The notes: generated from the letters alone by a model not told the origin. Numbered from the stretch's first letter, positions 24,389 to 34,799 are shown. The stretch: DNA of 64,000 nucleotides from JAFDZW01 sp038229915 (GCA_038229915.1 JBBRNY010000002.1:1-64000); one strand, 5' to 3'. Numbers and translations: made by a program.

Positions 24389-27300
24389 ATGTTGAACCTT
24401 ATGGTAAAAACAAACGTGTTTCGCGTCGCTAAACAAGTGTCGATCATTTTGGTGTTGCTTGCGGTAGGTTTCGCGACCTCCGTCTTCGCACAAGCTGGCA
24501 AGATCAAAGCAACGGTCATTGATAACAAAACCGGCGAGGGCCTCATCCGTGCGAGCGTACAAGTGCTCGAAACCAAACAGGGAGCTTATACCAAAGCTGA
24601 CGGTGTCGGCGTTATCATCAACGTGTCACCTGGCGAAACCTACACCGTTGTTGCAAAGTATGCAGGCTACGAGCCGCAGACGCTCAAGAATGTCCGTGTA
24701 CAATCAGATATTACCACCGAGTTAAAATTTAGGCTTTCGACCAAAGCGAGCGATACGATCATCGTCGAGGCGCAACGATTGGTTGAAAAAACAAAGACCG
24801 ATGTCGGCACGAAGCTTGGCTCTGCTGAAATTCAATCAACCGCAGGTCGTCAGAACGTCGATCAGGTTGTTGCGTTAACTCCGGGTCTTGTCCGCGATGG
24901 TAGCAATGGCGGCTTTGCTGTTCACGGTAGCCGTGGCACATCGAACTCTATCCGCTTTAATAACGTCGAAACCAATGACGTCGTCAGCGGTGGCACCAGT
25001 ATTTTACAAACATCGGTTTCAAAATTTGCCGTATCTGAAGTGAACGTTACTACTGCCGGCGGCGATGCCTCGAAGGGTAACTCGACCGGTGGTACTATTA
25101 ATACACAGACGAAAGCTGGTGGCTTGAACTTTGAATTCTCTGCACATTATCGTGGCGAATTAGCTGGATTATTCGGATCATCGGGTAACGGCTATAAGCA
25201 GCTTGGCGCAGGCGATCGTATTATGGAAGTTGCTCTCGGCGGTCCGCTCTTTACCGATGACATCAAATATTTTATCACCGGAAAAACATTTACCAGAGAC
25301 TTTACGAATTCACCTACATCAGGTTCGGGTGCAAATTCGGGACTCAATGTTATCGACCCTTATGGTAATACCACAGGGCAGTTGCCACATTCGAAATATT
25401 ACTCTCGTTCGGCCACTGCAAAATTGACGTTTGACTTGCTTGGTTTTAAGATGAACGCAGACGCTGTGCTGTCTTCAGCGAGCCGCCAGTTCAATGGTGT
25501 TAATCTTGCGTATGGTGATGTCGCAGAGCTTCCCGCTCTCAATAACTTTGACAACCTTTTTACCTTGCGCGGAAATACGGCTCTCGGTGAAGGCGGTTCT
25601 AATGGACTCATCGAGTTTACCGTTGGCTACAATCACGTCAATGATCATTATGGTAAATATGATCAGACCATTGGCGGCGGCTTGTTCTCACCATATAAAC
25701 TCTTTGACGCACAGGATAAATATACCTACGATGATAATAACCACTCGGTTACTCCTGGTGGTGATGGTATCATTGACATTTATACCCCTGTTAGCAAGCA
25801 AATACCAGATCCGCAAAATCCTGCAAACATCCTGAATTTAACAGGTGCCGGACTCAATCCTTTTACAGGACATATCGAAGGACCCGGAATTGCTTTCTCG
25901 ACGGCTAACCCTTATGGTTTATTAAATACTTATATCGTTGCAGGAAATGTTGCCGGCTTCTATAATAATACAACCGACCAAATTAATCTCGTTACCAATT
26001 ACACCGGTCAGTTCGGGACTCATTTAGTCACCGCCGGCGTCGAGGGCCATCTTTATACGATCTCTGATTATAATAATGGTTTGCCTTATGACGCAAATCC
26101 ATTTAGTGATTCGTTTACCGTTAAGCCTGTTCTCGCTGGTGTATATATCGGCGATAAAATGGAGTTTAGTGACATTACGTTTAACCCAAGTTTGCGTTTT
26201 GATATTTATGCTCCGGGAAATGATCACGCACTCGTCGATCCGAATAAGCCATTGGGTGATGATGGGCGTCCGAATTTTACGAAAGCCCCGACGCAAACTC
26301 AGCTCAGCCCGAGACTTGGTATTACCTATGCTGTCACTGAGAAAACATTGTTTAACTTTAACTACGGTCTGTATTTCAAGCAACCATTGTTTGGCGAAGT
26401 GTTGACCAATACCGGTGGTGATTTTTCTCGTGTATTGCAACGTGGTAATCAGATCATCGGAAATGGATCGTTGAAGGCAGAACACACTCAAGAGTTTACT
26501 GTAGGTTTTACCTCAGCACTTTCGGATCTGATCTCAATGTCTGTTCAGGGTATCTATAAGGATCTCCGTAATCTTTCAGGCTTACAACGTATCAGTAACG
26601 ACAATCTTGCGATCGGATATACATTGTATTCTGATGACCAGTACGGCAACTATCGCGGACTTGAATTGTCGTTTGAGAAGAGAATGTCGGATAACTATTC
26701 TTTCCGTTTGAGCTATACGTATTCTGTTGCAAAGGGTACTTCGAGCTCTTCAACAGAAAATTATGGTTTGCTCATCAATCAAGGTTCGTCAAGTGGGGAA
26801 GACCCGAACGTGGTATTGCCATTGACGCCATTCTACCTGAGCTTTGATCGTACACACGTTGCTCAGTTTCTCTTGAGCGCAGGTTTCGGACCAAACGAAG
26901 GACCGACGCTCTTGGGAACAAAATTATTCCAAGATCTCAGCTTCTCATCAACTTCAGAATTCCAGTCAGGCGTACCATACACACGTTTGGATGAAAAGAT
27001 GAGACAATCAGGTGAGTTCAATGGTGATCGTGAGCCATCATATTTTCAGACCGATGCGGCATTAACACGTTCGATCAGACTTGGCGATCTCTTTGGTGAG
27101 AGCTTTAACAGAAGTTCGCTCGACCTTCAGCTTGAAGTGGTTAATCTTTTCAATACGACGAATGCTCTTTCGGTTTATCCAACATCAGGACAAGCTGATA
27201 ATGATGGATTGAATGTCAAGTATGTTGGGAATATTGATTTTGTCAATGATCCAAGTAATGCCGCGGGTGGTCAGATCGACGCTCTTGGTAAATTGAAATA

Positions 27301-27451
27301 CAACGCCCGTTGGGATCTCAATCACGACGGCAGAGTAAGCATTCAAGAACAAGGTGAGGCGTATAAACAGCAACGTGCTGATGGCTTTGCTCGCCGTACC
27401 AACTATCAAGTGCCGCGACGTATGTACTTTAACGTCACCTTGCATTTCTAA
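24389..27451 (+). CDS. TonB-dependent receptor-like outer-membrane protein, 1020 residues
   Basis: Outer-membrane receptor of the large Bacteroidota type. Signal peptide (to about residue 35, VFAQ), a carboxypeptidase-regulatory-like domain (about 38-115: IKATVIDNKTGEGLIRASVQV), then a plug (about 125-240: QNVDQVVALTPGLVRDG, SNSIRFNNVETNDVV, VSEVNVTTAGGDASKGNSTGGTINTQTKAGG). A long barrel ends MYFNVTLHF, the aromatic last strand needed for assembly. A DLNHDGRVS segment near the end looks like a dockerin/EF-hand-type calcium loop. Start could also be ATG 24401 (MVKTNVF). It is followed closely by a large exported protein and a PorV/PorQ-like gene, a recurring trio in this lineage. Ligand unknown. 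Confidence 0.85.
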   Translation: MLNLMVKTNVFRVAKQVSIILVLLAVGFATSVFAQAGKIKATVIDNKTGEGLIRASVQVLETKQGAYTKADGVGVIINVSPGETYTVVAKYAGYEPQTLKNVRVQSDITTELKFRLSTKASDTIIVEAQRLVEKTKTDVGTKLGSAEIQSTAGRQNVDQVVALTPGLVRDGSNGGFAVHGSRGTSNSIRFNNVETNDVVSGGTSILQTSVSKFAVSEVNVTTAGGDASKGNSTGGTINTQTKAGGLNFEFSAHYRGELAGLFGSSGNGYKQLGAGDRIMEVALGGPLFTDDIKYFITGKTFTRDFTNSPTSGSGANSGLNVIDPYGNTTGQLPHSKYYSRSATAKLTFDLLGFKMNADAVLSSASRQFNGVNLAYGDVAELPALNNFDNLFTLRGNTALGEGGSNGLIEFTVGYNHVNDHYGKYDQTIGGGLFSPYKLFDAQDKYTYDDNNHSVTPGGDGIIDIYTPVSKQIPDPQNPANILNLTGAGLNPFTGHIEGPGIAFSTANPYGLLNTYIVAGNVAGFYNNTTDQINLVTNYTGQFGTHLVTAGVEGHLYTISDYNNGLPYDANPFSDSFTVKPVLAGVYIGDKMEFSDITFNPSLRFDIYAPGNDHALVDPNKPLGDDGRPNFTKAPTQTQLSPRLGITYAVTEKTLFNFNYGLYFKQPLFGEVLTNTGGDFSRVLQRGNQIIGNGSLKAEHTQEFTVGFTSALSDLISMSVQGIYKDLRNLSGLQRISNDNLAIGYTLYSDDQYGNYRGLELSFEKRMSDNYSFRLSYTYSVAKGTSSSSTENYGLLINQGSSSGEDPNVVLPLTPFYLSFDRTHVAQFLLSAGFGPNEGPTLLGTKLFQDLSFSSTSEFQSGVPYTRLDEKMRQSGEFNGDREPSYFQTDAALTRSIRLGDLFGESFNRSSLDLQLEVVNLFNTTNALSVYPTSGQADNDGLNVKYVGNIDFVNDPSNAAGGQIDALGKLKYNARWDLNHDGRVSIQEQGEAYKQQRADGFARRTNYQVPRRMYFNVTLHF

Positions 27452-27506
27452 TGCACCACAAGAGCACAGTAACTTATTTCTACTACACAGATTTTATTTG
27501 ACGACA

Positions 27507-30500
27507 ATGATGAATCAGAAGACACCATATCGTTTATTGTATGTGACGCTTGCACTGCTGACGCTTAGCCTGCTGAGTGCAGATGTGTCGAGCCGTCCGG
27601 TAACTTCGAAATCCGGTTCGAACTCTACATTGGTCTTTAAGCGCCAGAAGAATACGCTCAGTAATCTTGATTTCCAGTTTACCAATAAGGGCGTTCTCTT
27701 TAATAATGATCAGACTGCAGGTCTCAGCTGGCCACGAGGAACGAATAACTCTTATATTTTTGGCGGCGGCTTATGGTTCGCAACCAAGAAGTTTATTAAC
27801 GGCAAAAAGAAGAAGCTCGTTGAGTTGGGATATAATCCGAACTCTGGTGCTGGTTGGTACACCGAAGGCGAGTATCTGAAGACCGACGAAGACAACGGTA
27901 CAGCCAACAGTTCGAAATATATTTCGTATATGAGCCCGCGTTATGATAAGACCTCTGGTAAATATACCGGTGGTGTTAATAATGCTGTTCCGCCTCCGTA
28001 TGCAGCCTGGCCACTTTGGGATACTTCTGATACAAAAACGCTGAAACAGAATTATTATTTTGGTGATTATATCTCGAGCAAAGCAAACCGTGAAAGTTTT
28101 GCAGGAAAAAAGAAGGCAAACGGACAACCAATGGTGCCGGCAATGCTTTCGCAAGAAGACATTGTAAACGTTTATTCTGATTACGATGTAACGGCTAATC
28201 CTGAATATAAACAGGGTGCCGGATATCCATTTGGTTTGAATATCGTCGAAGTAATTTACTCTTGGAGCTTTGGTCGCTACCGCGATATGATCTTCCTCCG
28301 TCATAAAGTAACGAACGTCTCGACGGACACACTTTTCGAGTGCTTTATCTCACCTGCATTCGATCCGGATCTGGGTGTTGGTATTGGCGCAGCAGGAAAT
28401 GACTTTAATTCGTTTTATGGTTTGAACCCGGAAGATCTTACTCGTGCGAAGCGCATTTTTCCGCCGTCATCACCATATTATAGCGACCCAACAAAGCTCA
28501 ATATGGGTATGCAGTGGTCAGCTCGTGAAGGTGGTAAAGAGTATGGCATTCTTGGCTTTGCTTTCCTCGAAAGCCCTGCTGTGGTGAGCGGCGTCGCGAT
28601 CGATAACTCGGATAGCTCGTCACTTGGCGGTTATGGTCCTTCGGCTAAGCAACAGCTTGGTATCACGACCTTCAAAAAATGGACGATCAGTAATGATCCT
28701 CCGACACCTGATCTTCGGTATGACTTTCTTGCTGACGGCACAAAAGATCATGATGTTACAACCACAGGTGATTTGCGTTTGTTGTTCGGAACAGGACCAT
28801 TTACGCTCTTCCCAGGTAAATCTGTAGAGACAACAGTCGCGATCGGCATAGCACTTGCCAGCACGACCAGTCTTGAAGCGAACAAAGATTCGATCGTCAA
28901 ATTGATCGGCTTTGCTCATACGGTGTTTGCTGATACCAACGGCAGTTTTGCTGCGACGGGTGATTCATCGGCTACGATCGTAAAGCATTTTATTACTCCA
29001 GTACCGCCAGAAATCCCGAATATTAAGACCACCGGTCTTGACCGTGCAGTTCTGATCGAGTGGGACAAAACTGCAGATAACTCTGTCGATCCACTGAGCA
29101 CAACGCTTGCGTTCAATACCTACGAACTCTATCGTACGACTCGCAGTGACCATGATTCGACCATTCGTCCTGACGGGCTCAATCCAACAGTAAAGCTTGG
29201 TACTTGGTCACGCTATAATTTGCGTCAGGATAGTATCATTCGTTATGATACCGTAAAACTGAATATCAATCGTGGTACCACGAAAAAAGATACAACGATC
29301 ACGACGATCAACTTCCTCGGGTTTAAGTACACCCGTACTAATCCGAATACACCGAATGTGATACCTCATTCATTCCTCGATCTTGGTGATGATAACGCTG
29401 ACGGTGTCTTGACCGGCAATGAAGGTTTGCTCAATAATGTAAAATATTATTACTTCTTGTTGGCAACCGATGAGTATGATTCTATTAATAAAGTAGGACC
29501 ATTGACAACTGCGTTGGTCAGCCCGAAAAACTTTGTCGTCGGTATTCCAGCTCGACCGGTGTTCCCTGATCTTCCGAATAAGATCGCCGGCGATCTCAAT
29601 TGTACGAGCGGTGCAGTCACTGGAGCAACAGGTTTGACCCCAGTTGCAGGTATTAAGAATGTCTCCTTGGAGATCATTGATACCGGAAAATTTGTCGATC
29701 TCTTTGCTAATGATACGATTGCTGTCAGTTTCGAACCAAGATGGCCTGAAACAAGAAATCATCGTTTCATTAATTTTAATCGTTTGATGCTCTTTGTCAA
29801 TTTGATCGATAGTAATCAGAAGACAAATTTGACGTATGATAAATTGTATCACCCACTTGCTTCACCACTGGTCAATCCTTACAGCGCACCAAGTGGTATT
29901 GTACAGCAAGTTATAGGGCAGGTAAAACCTGATTCGAATATTACCGGGACGTTTACGTCAAATGATCCAATGTTCGCACCGAATCAATCGGTCGATCAAG
30001 CATTCAATTTGTTGGTCGATTTCGAATTTCAGCAGTTGAATACCCCATATCGTTTGCATAGTCTTACGTTCGATAATGCGAACCAAGGCTCGTCTTCTCA
30101 GATCGTGCATCTTTCGCATCGTACATTCCGTGCACGTGGTGACCAGGCGCCAGTTACTGATCTGAGTAATATTCCGGATTATGCAACCTTGCCGGATTAC
30201 ACAGGTTCACTTGGGGAGTGTCAGTACCAAATTACGTTTGGTCAACCAACTTCGTTCGCCGAAACAGTTGTTGATACTTTCGGAAAATCTTCCACGATCT
30301 ATAGTATTAAAGATCCAAATTCTCCAACGGAGTTTCGTCCGACAGTACTTCCGATCATTATTACCAGCAAAACACATTGTGACGCGGTCTTGAAGCCGAT
30401 CCGTCCGGGGTATCGTAATGACGTGACGTTTGAGCCGGATTATTCATTCTATATAACCACAGTGTTGTCGGCTGGCAATCTTTTCCCGGCATTTAGTGAC

Positions 30501-31295
30501 CCTGATTCTATCTTAACGCCTCAGCCCGGTAAGTATGCTGTTGATGCATACCACTATGGTGAAAGCGTACCCGGTGATCCGAGTTCTGCTTCATTCTTGT
30601 TGAAGACTTCGGGGACAAATTATTTCCCATATTCAGACCAAAACTCCTCGAATAGTCAGACATTGGCAACAATACATCGTATCCGTCTTGCCGGTGCTGA
30701 AATTATGTTGAATTACCCTGGTATTCAGTCTGGTTCGACAACCGGTGACACCAATAATTATCCAGGACCTGCAACAAAAGACTTCCAACCTGGTGATAAG
30801 ATCTATGTTGGATTTACTGGGCTCGTTCGCGGTTTACCATTCCCAGGTGCACCATTTACGATCTATACATCACAAAAACATCTTGATTTTTCTGATAATG
30901 GATTGTATCAACAGCAGAAAATTCTTGATGAGGTTCAAGTCGTACCAAATCCTTACATCGTAACGAATCAGGGACAGACTTCGACTCAAAACTCTAAGTT
31001 ATTCTTTACTCGTTTGCCACCACGCGCAACGATCGAGATCTACACCTTGAGTGGCGAGCTTGTTAATACGCTTGAACATCGCGGGTATTCGGTCAGTGGC
31101 GATGCGGTGAACCTTAACGACCGTTATCAGGTCGAAGAGTGGAATCTGCTTTCGGCTGGTCGTCAGCGTGTCGGTTCGCAAGTCTTGATCGCTCGTATTA
31201 TTGCGAAAGACCCAAAGAACGATGCAATACTCGGCGAAACAACGAAGAAATTTGCTGTCATCTTGGGCGGCTATCGCCAGGTGACCGGAAACTAA
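27507..31295 (+). CDS. Large exported protein of unknown function, linked to TonB receptor and PorV-like gene
   Basis: 1262 residues from ATG 27507; the frame is open upstream into the previous gene, but the signal sequence MMNQKTPYRLLYVTLALLTLSLLSADVSS fixes the start. The body has Fn3-like segments (about 495-560: PPEIPNIKTTGLDRAVLIEWDKTADNSVDP) and a C-terminal region resembling sorting or FlgD-like Ig folds (VQVVPNPYIVTNQG, ATIEIYTLSGELVNTLEH). It ends with FAVILGGYRQVTGN rather than a standard sorting domain. Probably surface exposed. The order receptor - this protein - PorV/PorQ-like suggests they act together in the cell envelope. I do not recognise a named family. Confidence 0.75.
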   Translation: MMNQKTPYRLLYVTLALLTLSLLSADVSSRPVTSKSGSNSTLVFKRQKNTLSNLDFQFTNKGVLFNNDQTAGLSWPRGTNNSYIFGGGLWFATKKFINGKKKKLVELGYNPNSGAGWYTEGEYLKTDEDNGTANSSKYISYMSPRYDKTSGKYTGGVNNAVPPPYAAWPLWDTSDTKTLKQNYYFGDYISSKANRESFAGKKKANGQPMVPAMLSQEDIVNVYSDYDVTANPEYKQGAGYPFGLNIVEVIYSWSFGRYRDMIFLRHKVTNVSTDTLFECFISPAFDPDLGVGIGAAGNDFNSFYGLNPEDLTRAKRIFPPSSPYYSDPTKLNMGMQWSAREGGKEYGILGFAFLESPAVVSGVAIDNSDSSSLGGYGPSAKQQLGITTFKKWTISNDPPTPDLRYDFLADGTKDHDVTTTGDLRLLFGTGPFTLFPGKSVETTVAIGIALASTTSLEANKDSIVKLIGFAHTVFADTNGSFAATGDSSATIVKHFITPVPPEIPNIKTTGLDRAVLIEWDKTADNSVDPLSTTLAFNTYELYRTTRSDHDSTIRPDGLNPTVKLGTWSRYNLRQDSIIRYDTVKLNINRGTTKKDTTITTINFLGFKYTRTNPNTPNVIPHSFLDLGDDNADGVLTGNEGLLNNVKYYYFLLATDEYDSINKVGPLTTALVSPKNFVVGIPARPVFPDLPNKIAGDLNCTSGAVTGATGLTPVAGIKNVSLEIIDTGKFVDLFANDTIAVSFEPRWPETRNHRFINFNRLMLFVNLIDSNQKTNLTYDKLYHPLASPLVNPYSAPSGIVQQVIGQVKPDSNITGTFTSNDPMFAPNQSVDQAFNLLVDFEFQQLNTPYRLHSLTFDNANQGSSSQIVHLSHRTFRARGDQAPVTDLSNIPDYATLPDYTGSLGECQYQITFGQPTSFAETVVDTFGKSSTIYSIKDPNSPTEFRPTVLPIIITSKTHCDAVLKPIRPGYRNDVTFEPDYSFYITTVLSAGNLFPAFSDPDSILTPQPGKYAVDAYHYGESVPGDPSSASFLLKTSGTNYFPYSDQNSSNSQTLATIHRIRLAGAEIMLNYPGIQSGSTTGDTNNYPGPATKDFQPGDKIYVGFTGLVRGLPFPGAPFTIYTSQKHLDFSDNGLYQQQKILDEVQVVPNPYIVTNQGQTSTQNSKLFFTRLPPRATIEIYTLSGELVNTLEHRGYSVSGDAVNLNDRYQVEEWNLLSAGRQRVGSQVLIARIIAKDPKNDAILGETTKKFAVILGGYRQVTGN

Positions 31296-31308
31296 TGAAT
31301 TGATAATG

Positions 31309-31343
31309 CAGAGGACTTCTCACGAAGTTCTCTGTTGTTTTTT
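31309..31343 (+). terminator. Terminator between the large exported protein and the PorV-like gene
   Basis: 11 bp stem CAGAGGACTTC/GAAGTTCTCTG (one G-T pair) with a four-base loop and tail TTGTTTTTT. Confidence 0.85.
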
Positions 31344-31371
31344 CTACCTTTGAGTTGCAGATAGAGAACGA

Positions 31372-32457
31372 ATGACTTACTTCAAATTTATTTATAGCAC
31401 GATGGTGATGAGTTCAGCAAAACACACACGTCTCACACTGAAATCACTGATGGTTGCAGCACTGGTTTCATTGGCCTTGACTGCCAATGCTCAGACCGGG
31501 AGCACGACCGCGGCAGACTTCACCAACGTTGGTTCAGGCGGCTCGCTCTTTACGAAGATCGGCGTCGGCGCACGAGCAATGGGTATGGGTGGCGGATTCA
31601 GTGCATTAGCCGATGATATTACGGCGCTGTATTGGAACCCTGCCGGCGTGGCTCGCTTGCAAGGTATCAATGCGAGCGCATCCTATACTGCATGGTTTGC
31701 GGGCATTACGCACAACTTTATTGCGGCTGTGTTCCCGATCAGCGATCGCTACCGCTTTGGTGTGAGTATGACCGTGCTCGATAATGGTACGCTCGACAAA
31801 GCGACTATTGCAAAAGATATTAATGCCGGTACGTTCAATGCCAATGATATGGCAATCGGCGTAACGCTTGCTGGTGCACTGACCGACCGCTTCTCATTCG
31901 GAGCAACGGTAAAGTATATCAGAAGTGCTGTTCTTGATCTCAGTGCCGATGGGCTTGGCTTTGATGCCGGTTCGCTCTATCAGACTGATTTTTATCATTT
32001 GAAAATTTCATTGGCATTGTCGAATCTGGGTTCAGATCGCAACTTCCAAGGTAACTCGTTATCGGTGCTTGCACAAAACGATGCAAACTCGACGGCCGCA
32101 AAAAACAATGCGAAGTTGGTGACGAGTGATTACTCTTTACCATTGTCATTCCGCATTGGTATCGGTACCGATGTGTTCCAGGGTGAATCACAAGATCAGA
32201 AGCTGAATGTTGGCTTTGACTTTGCAGCTCACTCCGACGGACCGGAGACCTATAATCTTGGTGGTGAGTATATCTGGAATGATATGGTTGCTATCCGCGC
32301 TGGTTATGGCTTCAATCAAGATCAATTAGGTCTTGGTCTTGGTGCTGGCTTCAAGTTTAAGAGCGAAGATTTTATGGGCTCGATCGACTATGCTATCAAT
32401 ACAACAAAGTCGCTCGGCGCTATCCATCGTGTGACGATCAGTACACAATTCCGTTAA
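31372..32457 (+). CDS. PorV/PorQ-family (UPF0164) outer-membrane protein
   Basis: About 361 residues. After a signal peptide ending LALTANAQ there is the family opening GSLFTKIGVGARAMGMGGGFSALADDITALYWNPAGVARL, followed by a 14-strand FadL-like barrel ending HRVTISTQF. PorV shuttles T9SS substrates to the attachment complex; related proteins serve other surface functions, so this may or may not be the T9SS PorV itself. ATGs at 31402 and 31408 give a more usual signal peptide length and are plausible starts. A terminator separates it from the upstream receptor pair, and another follows. Confidence 0.88.
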   Translation: MTYFKFIYSTMVMSSAKHTRLTLKSLMVAALVSLALTANAQTGSTTAADFTNVGSGGSLFTKIGVGARAMGMGGGFSALADDITALYWNPAGVARLQGINASASYTAWFAGITHNFIAAVFPISDRYRFGVSMTVLDNGTLDKATIAKDINAGTFNANDMAIGVTLAGALTDRFSFGATVKYIRSAVLDLSADGLGFDAGSLYQTDFYHLKISLALSNLGSDRNFQGNSLSVLAQNDANSTAAKNNAKLVTSDYSLPLSFRIGIGTDVFQGESQDQKLNVGFDFAAHSDGPETYNLGGEYIWNDMVAIRAGYGFNQDQLGLGLGAGFKFKSEDFMGSIDYAINTTKSLGAIHRVTISTQFR

Positions 32458-32477
32458 TCATTCGTTTTATGTGTATC

Positions 32478-32515
32478 AACGCCTTTTTGACTTTGTCGAA
32501 AAGGCGTTTTTATTT
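32478..32515 (+). terminator. Terminator after the PorV-like gene
   Basis: 10 bp stem AACGCCTTTT/AAAAGGCGTT with an 11-base loop, then TTTATTT. Confidence 0.88.
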
Positions 32516-32537
32516 GCAACAAACCGCCATTTCTTCG

Positions 32538-32545
32538 TATATTTC
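32538..32545 (+). promoter_or_regulatory. Possible -7 element for the GWxTD gene
   Basis: TATATTTC differs from TAnnTTTG at the last base and ends 23 bases before ATG 32569. Confidence 0.3.
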
Positions 32546-32568
32546 GGCAGAACATTCATCGTCGTATT

Positions 32569-33996
32569 ATGAAAAGAACCCTTCTGATCATCAGCATTCT
32601 TCTTTGTAGCAATGTATTGCTCGCTCAGTCACGTCAGGATATGACCTATCTTGATGCGGTGTCGTTTATGCGCAATAATGATTCAGTGCAAATTGAGGTC
32701 TATTACAGCATCATGCAAAAAGGCTTAAAATTTGAGAATCACGGTTCGGAGTGGGAAGCGAAGATCTATGGCGTGATAGAAATTTTGCAAGAAGGGAAAA
32801 CTGTCGCGACACTTCAGATTCATAAATTCAAGCAGTTTTCTGGTTCGAAAGAAGCACTTGATAAACAAATGAGCGACGTTATCATTGACGGTGCAATGTT
32901 CAAAGTCGCCGCACATTCCAATACTGTCGCATTGCTCATCCTCGCGCCTCAAGAACCGAATGGTGTTTCGGATACGATTCGTCGCCAGGTATTTGTCCCG
33001 ATCAGAAAAGCTGACAAATTCCAATTTAATAGTATCGAACTTGCTACGTCTCTGAATCAAACAACAGACAATAAGAATTTCTTCGAGAAGGTCGGGTATA
33101 TGGTGATGCCAAACCCTTCGAACATTTATGGCGACAATTACAACAAACTTTATTATTACACCGAGCTGAGTTTGCCTAATGGCAATTATAGTGGTGACAA
33201 AGCCGAGGTTCAGCTTCGTGTGCTCGATGGTGAAGGACACGAGATGTACAAATCTTCACAGCCGGTCACGCTTTCTGTGGCGACCGTTCCGGTGCTTGGT
33301 ACGGCAGAAATTGATGGGCTTCCGAGTGATAGTTATGTGCTCGAATTGACATTGATGAGAAACGGCGTTGCCGATACCAAAGTGCAACGAGTGTTCTACT
33401 ATGACAGTGGTATTCAGATAGAAGAGCAAGCCGCTGAACAAAACTCTTCCGCTCCACTCGATGAGAAAACACTCTATCTGATGTCTGATTTTAAGACGAT
33501 GAGTGAGTTAGAACTTGATGAGCATGCGACCCAATCATTTTACGGAGCCTCGAGCAACACCACCAAAGAATATAAAAAACTTACTGATGTTGAATCGAAG
33601 CGAATGTTTCTCTTCACCTTTTGGCGAGCAGCCGACAAAAAAACACCAAATGCACAGCCATTGAGTATGTATCGTGCGATGCTTGCGCGTGTTGCTGATG
33701 CGAACAAACAATTCTCATTTATGAAAGTACCGGGCTGGACAACCGACCGTGGGCGAGTGCTTATTCAATTCGGCAAGCCCGACCAGATAGATGCACAGCC
33801 TTTCGCAACAGACTCAAAACCCTATATGGTATGGCAATATACCTCGCAGCGTATGAAACTTAGCGGCGGCTTTCGAGCAGAATTTGTTTTTGTAGATAGA
33901 CGAGGCAGCGGTAGTTACCAGTTAGTGCATTCCAATGTGCAAGGCGAAGTGTATCAACCTAATTGGTACGCAAACGAAGCACTACGTACACAATAA
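32569..33996 (+). CDS. GWxTD domain-containing exported protein
   Basis: 475 residues with a signal peptide MKRTLLIISILLCSNVLLAQ. The N-terminal two-thirds look like beta-rich domains (for example YYYTELSLPNGNYSGDKAEVQLRVLDGEGHEM). The C-terminal GWxTD domain has the signature GWTTDRGRVLIQFGKPDQI near residues 387-405, then YMVWQYTSQRM and FRAEFVFVDRRGSG. This family is common in Bacteroidota and Acidobacteriota and has no firmly assigned function. An acyltransferase gene starts 12 bases after its stop, so transcription is probably shared. Confidence 0.87.
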   Translation: MKRTLLIISILLCSNVLLAQSRQDMTYLDAVSFMRNNDSVQIEVYYSIMQKGLKFENHGSEWEAKIYGVIEILQEGKTVATLQIHKFKQFSGSKEALDKQMSDVIIDGAMFKVAAHSNTVALLILAPQEPNGVSDTIRRQVFVPIRKADKFQFNSIELATSLNQTTDNKNFFEKVGYMVMPNPSNIYGDNYNKLYYYTELSLPNGNYSGDKAEVQLRVLDGEGHEMYKSSQPVTLSVATVPVLGTAEIDGLPSDSYVLELTLMRNGVADTKVQRVFYYDSGIQIEEQAAEQNSSAPLDEKTLYLMSDFKTMSELELDEHATQSFYGASSNTTKEYKKLTDVESKRMFLFTFWRAADKKTPNAQPLSMYRAMLARVADANKQFSFMKVPGWTTDRGRVLIQFGKPDQIDAQPFATDSKPYMVWQYTSQRMKLSGGFRAEFVFVDRRGSGSYQLVHSNVQGEVYQPNWYANEALRTQ

Positions 33997-34007
33997 ACTA
34001 TCGTTCG

Positions 34008-34799
34008 ATGAGATCACTACTGGTGCTCGTCGGGATCATCATAGCTCGTTGTAGTTATGTGTTTGGGCTTCGCAAAACTGTCACGATCGAAAATTTGAAA
34101 CGCGCATTCCCGACGTATCCCGATCGCGAGATACGAACGATCGCAAGAAAGTCATACAGCAATTTAGGGCGTGTGTTTGCCGAGATGGTCTATCTTCGAT
34201 TTGCTTCGCTTGAGTCCATCTCACAAAAAACGATCATCATTAACCCAGAGCTTTATCACCGCTCGCTTGCCGAAGGTAATGGCTTGATCGTCGTGGCGGG
34301 GCATTATGCCAATTGGGAGTGGCTTGCGCTTGGTGGCGCAATGGGCTTGCATTCAAATTTTGCCATCGTTCGAAAAAATATTCAGACCTCCAATACCGAG
34401 CGTTTTCTTGAAGACCTTCGACTTCGTTCGGGTAATACCCTCATCAATTCTGGTAATACGTATCGAATGCTCCGGACACTTCGCGAAGGGAAGTGTGTTG
34501 CGATCCTTGCCGATCAAGCGGCACCATCTGAAAGCGTGAGGGTACGATTTTTCAATACGCTCGTCCCAACATTTGAAGGACCGGCACGACTCGCTATTTC
34601 GAGTGGTGCGACGATGCTGTTTGCCGAGTGTCATTTGAACGATGACAATTCATATTCAATCGAGTTTCGCAAGATCGAACGGACGCCGAGCGATACTATT
34701 GAATCACTTACTCAAGCGCATACAATTTTCCTTGAGGCGATGATCGCCAAGAATCCTCAGTTCTGGCTTTGGCAGCATCGCCGCTGGAAAAATCTCTGA
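34008..34799 (+). CDS. LpxL/HtrB-like lysophospholipid (lipid A) acyltransferase
   Basis: Inner-membrane acyltransferase that probably adds secondary acyl chains to a lipid A precursor. From ATG 34008 it has 263 residues, slightly short for LpxL (about 290-310) because it starts close to the first conserved block. Visible are TIENLKRAFPTYPDREI, the catalytic HX4D/E-type motif GHYANWEW, VRKNI, ILADQAAP and the closing FWLWQHRRWKN. The frame continues upstream of 34008 into the GWxTD gene, but without family similarity. The stop overlaps the next gene's ATG by one base (TGATG), coupling it to a GT9 glycosyltransferase, which strengthens an LPS role. Confidence 0.86.
   Translation: MRSLLVLVGIIIARCSYVFGLRKTVTIENLKRAFPTYPDREIRTIARKSYSNLGRVFAEMVYLRFASLESISQKTIIINPELYHRSLAEGNGLIVVAGHYANWEWLALGGAMGLHSNFAIVRKNIQTSNTERFLEDLRLRSGNTLINSGNTYRMLRTLREGKCVAILADQAAPSESVRVRFFNTLVPTFEGPARLAISSGATMLFAECHLNDDNSYSIEFRKIERTPSDTIESLTQAHTIFLEAMIAKNPQFWLWQHRRWKNL

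Noticed and set aside
27354..27506. Upstream extension of the 1262-residue protein into the TonB receptor gene
   Set aside because: A signal peptide beginning at 27507 fixes the start; the extension overlaps the receptor's conserved last strands.
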